Below are positions 62,597 to 64,000 of a DNA stretch of 64,000 bases, in pieces. Position numbers and translations under genes: made by a program. Under the pieces are notes generated by a model. That model was given only the letters and a program-made list of their open reading frames with translations. It made no database searches and had not been told where the DNA came from. The stretch comes from Candidatus Latescibacterota bacterium. Lineage in GTDB: Bacteria > Latescibacterota > UBA2968 > UBA8231. The stretch lies in NCBI GenBank assembly GCA_022826515.1, contig JAJDUT010000041.1, forward strand, positions 1 to 64,000, given 5' to 3'. Position 1 is the first letter of the stretch, and each line of letters starts with the position of its first letter.

Positions 62597-63004
62597 ATGG
62601 CGACCAGAGACAAACCCGACAAAAGACTGACCCCGCTCGAAACGCTCATTATGAACGTCCTGTGGGACGAGTCGCCCGCAGCCGTCAAACAGGTGCAGGA
62701 GCGGCTAACAGCCGTCAAGCCGATGGCCTACAATACCGTGCTGACCATAATGCGCATCCTGCGCGATAAGGGCTTTGTGGTCTCGGAACGAGAAGGCCGG
62801 TCCGATCTCTATCGCCCGGTGGTCACGCGCGAGGACATGGGGCGGCGCTCGCTCGGCGAAGTCATCGACTCGTTCTTTGTCGGCTCGGCCGAAGCACTGG
62901 TCAGCCAACTACTGGACGGCCAGTCGCTTAGCGACGAGGAATTGACGGCGATACGGACGGAGTTAGACCGAACCCTCGAGCGCAGAAAAGGAGACCAGCG
63001 ATGA
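62597..63004 (+). CDS. BlaI/MecI/CopY-family transcriptional repressor
   Basis: A 135-residue winged-helix repressor: 'LTPLETLIMNVLWDESPAAVKQVQERL' (in part 'LETLIMNVLWDESPAAV'), 'YNTVLTIMRILRDKGFVVSERE' (in part 'YNTVLTIMRILRDKGFV'), and a C-terminal dimer domain. The ATG at 62597 has AAAGGG seven bases upstream. In the known systems the repressor is cleaved on a signal from the membrane metalloprotease encoded next. The stop overlaps that gene's ATG. Confidence 0.93.
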   Translation: MATRDKPDKRLTPLETLIMNVLWDESPAAVKQVQERLTAVKPMAYNTVLTIMRILRDKGFVVSEREGRSDLYRPVVTREDMGRRSLGEVIDSFFVGSAEALVSQLLDGQSLSDEELTAIRTELDRTLERRKGDQR

Positions 63005-64000
63005 ATGCGGCCTTGAACGAGTTAGGCAGCCAGCTCTTCGGCTGGTTCGGTCAGCTAAGTATCGAATTAGCGGCACTAGCGGTCTTAGTCCTAGTCGCCT
63101 GTCACCTGTTACCGATCAAGTCACCAACCTTGCGCCACCTGTTGTGGGCTGTCGTGCTCCTCAAGCCGCTCGTCGCCATCGCGGTCAGCTCGCCTTATAC
63201 GCTATTCACACCGTTCGTGCCACTCGTGGAACCCAGTCAGGACACCCTCGTATTCTCGCCTGTCGAGTACCCAACGATGCACGCAGCGGCTTCTCCGGCA
63301 ATTGCCACCAGTAGTGTGCAACTTACTACAGACGGTTGGGGCGCGATACTGTGGATAGTAGGCGCAGCGCTGCTCATCGGGCGAATTCTGATCGGCTATG
63401 GCATCGTCTGGTGCTTGCGGCAGCAGGCGCAGGTACAGCGCGACGGTCCGCTTTTCGACGCCCTGCAGCAAGCGCGTCTAACCCTCGACTGCTATTCCAA
63501 GGTCGAGGTGGCGACCTCCCCTTCTATCAGCTCGCCGATGGCACTCGGCATCCTGAGACCAATCATTGTCTTTCCCGCCGATCTCGTAGAGAAACTGCGC
63601 ACCGACGAACTCACCCTGATCCTCATGCACGAGCTGGCACACGTGCGTCGCTGGGACAACCTCACGCTGCTACTACAGCGGTTAGTCTCCACTGTATTGT
63701 TCTTCCATCCCGCCGTGTGGCTGTGCGGTCGCATGTTGCGGCGGGAAGCCGAACAGGCCTGCGACGATCTCGTGGTATGCACCACCGGCCGCTCAGAAGC
63801 CTATGCGCGCGGCTTGGCTCACGTCGCCGAACAGTCGGTCCATTCAAACCCTTTAATACGGATAATCCCCACCATGAACGCCTTTGCAGCAGAATCGGAC
63901 TTGGCACTGAGAATCCGTAGGACGCTTGGCGGCAGTGCGCGCCGGATGGGCATGCGGGCGCGTGTATTGACAGCCGTATTGCTATGCCCTCTGGCCGCCG
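63001..64000 (+). CDS. M56-family (BlaR1-like) membrane metalloprotease, 3' truncated by window edge
   Basis: Read directly from the DNA: 333 codons without a stop, running off the end. At least three or four membrane segments surround a zinc-protease motif 'HELAHVRRWDN' (HExxH at 210-214) with the downstream Glu in 'REAEQACDDLVV'. It starts with ATGA overlap from the repressor. M56 proteins sense an extracellular signal and inactivate the BlaI-type repressor. The sensor or peptidoglycan-binding domain, if any, is outside the window. Confidence 0.92.
   Translation, partial: MNAALNELGSQLFGWFGQLSIELAALAVLVLVACHLLPIKSPTLRHLLWAVVLLKPLVAIAVSSPYTLFTPFVPLVEPSQDTLVFSPVEYPTMHAAASPAIATSSVQLTTDGWGAILWIVGAALLIGRILIGYGIVWCLRQQAQVQRDGPLFDALQQARLTLDCYSKVEVATSPSISSPMALGILRPIIVFPADLVEKLRTDELTLILMHELAHVRRWDNLTLLLQRLVSTVLFFHPAVWLCGRMLRREAEQACDDLVVCTTGRSEAYARGLAHVAEQSVHSNPLIRIIPTMNAFAAESDLALRIRRTLGGSARRMGMRARVLTAVLLCPLAA

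Overview
The window reads as a GC-rich (about 60%) bacterial chromosome segment with no rRNA and one tRNA. Housekeeping genes (efp, accBC, gcvH, scpAB, cmk, rpsA, mutS, rlmB, an LptD-like gene, dtd, maf, priA) sit beside a Gram-negative envelope toolkit (LptD-like barrel, RND efflux trio). Two large secreted proteins end in 'NPFNP'-type C-terminal sorting/FlgD-like domains, and there are two phytanoyl-CoA dioxygenase-like genes and a PmoA-like (DUF6807) gene. This mixture suggests a Fibrobacterota-Chlorobiota-Bacteroidota-type or Latescibacterota/Poribacteria-like lineage. That placement is inference from gene content only.

Layout: 1-4.7 kb is the 3' part of a giant fibronectin-III/cadherin-like repeat protein. 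4.7-5.9 kb has a small ORF, a PhyH-family gene and tRNA-Lys(CUU). 6.1-21.1 kb is one leftward defence operon: hsdM, an AlbA_2/Schlafen-like ATPase, mntA with a truncated hepT, an HI0074-type protein, a nucleotidyltransferase-hsdS fusion, a Hachiman-like pair (hamA, hamB), a scar made of hsdR and hsdS fragments, a Kiwa-like pair (kwaA, kwaB) and hsdR. 21.3-33.3 kb is a rightward housekeeping block. 33.3-39.6 kb is a second accessory segment: mntA-hepT, a nucleotidyltransferase, a small ORF, a second hsdS, a shrunken SIR2/TPR gene, a third mntA with a hepT stub, RelB/YafQ, a KAP NTPase and MazE/MazF. 39.9-50.6 kb returns to rightward housekeeping and envelope genes. 50.5-60.7 kb is mostly leftward (small membrane proteins, FG-GAP lipoprotein, RND efflux operon, DUF6807, UDP-glucuronate decarboxylase-like). 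61-64 kb carries VapBC, a second PhyH gene and a BlaI/BlaR1-type regulatory pair running off the edge.

The strongest unexplained pattern concerns hsdS. At three places the 3' end of an hsdS gene or hsdS remnant is joined by a stop/start overlap to a different anti-phage module: HamAB, KwaAB and a SIR2-TPR stub. Upstream of both intact hsdS genes sits a nucleotidyltransferase/HEPN-like toxin-antitoxin block, and in one copy the nucleotidyltransferase is fused directly to HsdS. The two hsdS genes are inverted relative to each other, share their second half and differ in their first, so recombination between them could reassort specificity. The scar between hamB and kwaA (a piece of hsdR followed by a piece of hsdS) suggests that two restriction loci carrying different cargo were fused. 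The hsdM gene has an in-frame amber codon 44 codons before its natural end, so current activity of the system is uncertain.
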